Positions 61,870 to 64,000 of a stretch of 64,000 nt of DNA are shown one piece after another; position 1 is the first letter of the stretch, and each line of letters starts with the position of its first letter. Under the pieces are notes generated by a model. The model made no database searches, had not been told where the DNA came from, and saw only the letters and a list, made by a program, of their open reading frames with translations. Both the position numbers and the translations under genes were made by a program. The DNA comes from Blautia sp. (lineage in GTDB: Bacteria; Bacillota; Clostridia; Lachnospirales; Lachnospiraceae): the NCBI GenBank assembly GCA_022769545.1, contig JALEJS010000013.1:62001-126000 (forward strand), written 5' to 3'.

Positions 61870-62208
61870 ATGAAGCATCGTTTTGAAACCGGGAAGCAGC
61901 CCTCCCTGCTGCGAAATCTGATCCTGTCTGCGGGACTCTTTTTTCTGATCGCAGGAATCTTTCTGTATGGTGTCACTGCAGTCTCGCAAAAAAGCAGTGC
62001 CCTGGAAGAGCGGACCCTGCAGCAGGCAGTCCGCCGGGATATCGTCCGCTGCTATGCCCTGGAGGGACGTTATCCGGAAAGTCTGGAATACCTGAAAGAG
62101 AATTACGGCCTGCATTATAACGAAGACCGTTTCTTTATTGACTATCATGCCATCGGCAGCAATCTCATGCCCGATGTCACCATCATCGACAGGAGGGCCG
62201 CATCATGA
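61870..62208 (+). CDS. Small membrane-anchored protein of the type IV pilus-like operon
   Basis: This 112-residue protein has one N-terminal membrane helix (LLRNLILSAGLFFLIAGIFLYGVTAV) and a short extracytoplasmic domain with the segment RDIVRCYALEGRYPESLEYLKENYGL, which resembles the first residues of the soluble part of many pseudopilins. It lacks a classical prepilin peptidase site. It overlaps the next gene by 4 bp. Function not recognised; likely a pilus assembly component. Confidence 0.65.
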   Translation: MKHRFETGKQPSLLRNLILSAGLFFLIAGIFLYGVTAVSQKSSALEERTLQQAVRRDIVRCYALEGRYPESLEYLKENYGLHYNEDRFFIDYHAIGSNLMPDVTIIDRRAAS

Positions 62209-62690
62209 AGATTTCTCCGAAGCGACAGCACTCCATTGATCTGATTTTCCCCATTGCTCTTTTCTTCGTCTTTGCCGCTTCGGCACTGATGGTACTGATC
62301 CTCGCTGCGGATCTGTACAGCAGTGCGGGAAAACAGCAGCAGAAAAAGGAAGAAATCTATACGCCTCTGTCCTATCTTTCTGAAAAAATCCGTCAGAATG
62401 ACACCGGCGGAGCAATCAGAATCATCCGTCTGGAAGACACCGACTGTCTTTCCATTGCCGCAGACTACGACGGCACCGTTTATTACACTTATATTTATGC
62501 TTTTGAAAACATGCTGAAAGAGCTGTTTGTCCCGGAACATGCCGATGTATCGCCAGGAAGCGGAACCGACCTCATGCCGGTACAGGACCTCCAGATGGAA
62601 GAACTCTCCCCCGGCCTTTTCCGTTTCACGGCGGCAGACAGTGACCATCAGCAGGTATCGGTCATCATTGCACAAAGGAGTCAGCCATGA
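62205..62690 (+). CDS. DUF4860-like membrane protein
   Basis: This 161-residue protein has an N-terminal membrane helix (LIFPIALFFVFAASALMVLILAA) and an extracytoplasmic beta-rich domain with TPLSYLSEKIRQND and ITIEDTDC-like RLEDTDCLSIAADYDG. It resembles the DUF4860 proteins found in clostridial type IV pilus-like operons. Translational overlaps of 4 bp on both sides couple it to its neighbours. Confidence 0.68.
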   Translation: MKISPKRQHSIDLIFPIALFFVFAASALMVLILAADLYSSAGKQQQKKEEIYTPLSYLSEKIRQNDTGGAIRIIRLEDTDCLSIAADYDGTVYYTYIYAFENMLKELFVPEHADVSPGSGTDLMPVQDLQMEELSPGLFRFTAADSDHQQVSVIIAQRSQP

Positions 62691-63232
62691 AAAAAACATT
62701 TCTTCTAAGCGGCAGGCGTTCCGGCCTTCTGCTGACAGAAATCATGATCGCGATCCTCTTTTTTTCCGTCATGAGTGCGCTCTGTCTCCAGGTGTTTGCA
62801 CGTACTGCCGAACTGAACCGGCAGACCGATGCCCTGGAGCGGGGGATCTATGAAGCCGCTTCTGCTGCCGATCTGCTGAGCTGCGCCGCCCGGGACGACA
62901 CCGGAATCCGGTGGCCGGACACGAACGAGGAAGTCCCCGGACAGACAGACTGGAAAAACCGCGGGGAGACCATGGCTTCTCTTGCGGAAATCCTGAAGCC
63001 TTATTCGGATCGGTGCACCGTTCTGGAAAACGAAATCCGGATTCCTCTGGATTCCTTTCGCCTGACGATCACGGTCACTGCCGAAAATTCCCGCATGCTT
63101 TGCTGTACACTGGACTTTTCCGATGATCCGTACGCCTCCCGAAAAGAAGAGGGCTCTTCCGGACCGATTTATCAGACCCGGACGCTGCTGTTCCGCCTTT
63201 GTCCATCGGAGGAAGGAGGCGATGACCTGTGA
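62687..63232 (+). CDS. Pseudopilin-like protein
   Basis: This 181-residue protein has an N-terminus of the type IV prepilin kind: a short basic leader (MKKTFLLSGRRSG), then LLLTEIMIAILFFSVMSALCL, with the Glu5-like Glu. The soluble domain is unrecognised. It may be a minor pseudopilin processed by a prepilin peptidase. It overlaps its neighbours by 4 bp. Confidence 0.7.
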   Translation: MKKTFLLSGRRSGLLLTEIMIAILFFSVMSALCLQVFARTAELNRQTDALERGIYEAASAADLLSCAARDDTGIRWPDTNEEVPGQTDWKNRGETMASLAEILKPYSDRCTVLENEIRIPLDSFRLTITVTAENSRMLCCTLDFSDDPYASRKEEGSSGPIYQTRTLLFRLCPSEEGGDDL

Positions 63233-63693
63233 AAAAAAGGCGCACCGGACCCGTCTCAAACATCGGAGGCGTCTCGCTTCTTATGACCTTCATCGTCCTC
63301 TGTCTGACGGTCTTTGCCGTGCTTTCCCTGTCCGACGCGGTCAGCGAAGCACACTATGTTCAGAAGCTTGCCGGGGCCCAGGATGCCGCTGCCCGTGCCT
63401 CAGAAGAGGCAACCCGCAGACTGCAGGAAATCTGTATGCTTCTGGAAACCGATCCCGGACGGCTGCTGCAGGAAAAAGGCCTCACGGTTGACTGTGAAGG
63501 TCCGGGGCCTGTCATCGCCTGGGACACCCCTGTGGACGACTCCACCATGCTTCACATAGAGCTCACTTTACCGGAAGGCACATCTCTTTCTTCCGGCCGG
63601 CCCGTCTCAGGGACGCCGCGGATCACCGCCTGGAAAAAGGTGCCATCCGCCGACTGGACTGCCGATCACTCTGTCACACTGCTACAACCATAA
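63229..63693 (+). CDS. Small membrane protein of the type IV pilus-like operon
   Basis: This 154-residue protein begins at GTG, overlapping the preceding stop. It has an N-terminal hydrophobic helix (VSLLMTFIVLCLTVFAVLSLSDAV) followed by an Ala-rich helix and a beta-rich tail, a shape like that of pseudopilins or PilX-type proteins, but it is not assignable to a family by eye. Confidence 0.62.
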   Translation: MKKRRTGPVSNIGGVSLLMTFIVLCLTVFAVLSLSDAVSEAHYVQKLAGAQDAAARASEEATRRLQEICMLLETDPGRLLQEKGLTVDCEGPGPVIAWDTPVDDSTMLHIELTLPEGTSLSSGRPVSGTPRITAWKKVPSADWTADHSVTLLQP

Positions 63694-63706
63694 TCAGGAG
63701 GAAAAC

Positions 63707-64000
63707 ATGGACGCAAAAGAACTGCTGCAGCATGCCATAGACCGGAACGCTTCCGACATTTTTCTGGTTGCCGGTCTTCCCGCATCTGCCCGTATCGATC
63801 ATAAAATTGAACGCTATGATTCACAGAAGCTTCTGCCGGATGACACGCGGGAGCTGATCACCCAGATTTACGAAATGGCTGGAAACCGGTCCACCGAAAC
63901 ACTGATGCTTCACGGAGACGACGATTTCTCCTTTGCCATTCCCGGCCTGTCCCGCTTTCGCGTGAGTGCCTTTAAACAGCGCGGCAGCCTTTCTGCCGTC
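63707..64000 (+). CDS. PilT/PilB-like ATPase, N-terminal part (cut by window end)
   Basis: The first 98 codons of a gene that starts MDAKELLQHAIDRNASDIFLVAGLPASARIDHKIER, the PAS-like N-terminal domain of the PilT/GspE secretion ATPases (compare ASDIHL). It follows AGGAGGAAAAC. The Walker A and catalytic parts lie beyond the window, so retraction (PilT) versus extension (PilB) cannot be proven, but the short N-domain favours PilT. Confidence 0.85.
   Translation, partial: MDAKELLQHAIDRNASDIFLVAGLPASARIDHKIERYDSQKLLPDDTRELITQIYEMAGNRSTETLMLHGDDDFSFAIPGLSRFRVSAFKQRGSLSAV

Overview
The window reads as a chromosome segment of a spore-forming anaerobic Firmicute, most likely a gut Lachnospiraceae (Clostridia). 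The evidence is the classic clostridial sporulation genes (spoIIM, spo0A, spoIVB, all eight spoIIIA genes, cotJ genes), moderate GC content, strong AGGAGG-type ribosome binding sites, a Bacillus/Clostridium-type LexA box at recA, and an LPXTG pilus island. Genus and species cannot be fixed from the sequence alone.

Layout. 1-8.2 kb (mostly minus strand): xerD, spoIIM, rny, recX-recA with SOS control, two small CotF-like spore proteins, glgA, spo0A. 8.5-12.1 kb: four accessory genes (HD hydrolase, EamA exporter, YczE-like protein, CPA2 antiporter) lying between spo0A and spoIVB, which are usually neighbours. 12.2-22.3 kb: spoIVB, then a ten-gene operon Asp23-nusB-xseA-xseB-ispA-dxs-tlyA-nadK-argR-recN. 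22.4-28.9 kb: prfC and the spoIIIAA-AH operon (forespore-mother cell channel). 28.9-34.4 kb: Sfp-type phosphopantetheinyl transferase, UvrD-like helicase, gltX, acpP and a SEDS glycosyltransferase. 34.5-40.8 kb: a divergent module of a secreted LxxG-repeat protein, a TetR regulator and an MMPL/RND exporter, with four matching 13-bp operator palindromes.

40.9-46.3 kb is the most striking region. The cotJA-cotJB-cotJC spore-coat operon is present, but cotJC (Mn-catalase-like coat protein) is split by a 4,114-bp element. The element carries a serine recombinase and a large hybrid sensor kinase and is bounded by a 10-bp direct repeat, GGTACCGAAG. Removing one repeat plus the intervening DNA rejoins cotJC exactly in frame and rebuilds the Mn-ligand motif GTEELAH. 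The two element ends, joined as in an excised circle, form a 12-of-13 palindrome around a central GG, as expected for a serine-integrase attP. A sigma-E-like promoter precedes the recombinase. This strongly suggests a skin-like, developmentally excised intervening element in a gene other than sigK or spsM.

46.3-59.4 kb: a second CPA2 antiporter, then a minus-strand sortase-assembled pilus operon (coiled-coil protein, signal peptidase, a 2,102-residue CHAP-containing adhesin, major pilin, class C sortase, CnaB-type LPQTG protein, second sortase). 59.8-64 kb: a plus-strand operon of a transglutaminase-like lipoprotein followed by type IV pilus/type II secretion-like genes (GspF/PilC, small membrane and pseudopilin-like proteins, and a PilT-like ATPase cut by the window end).
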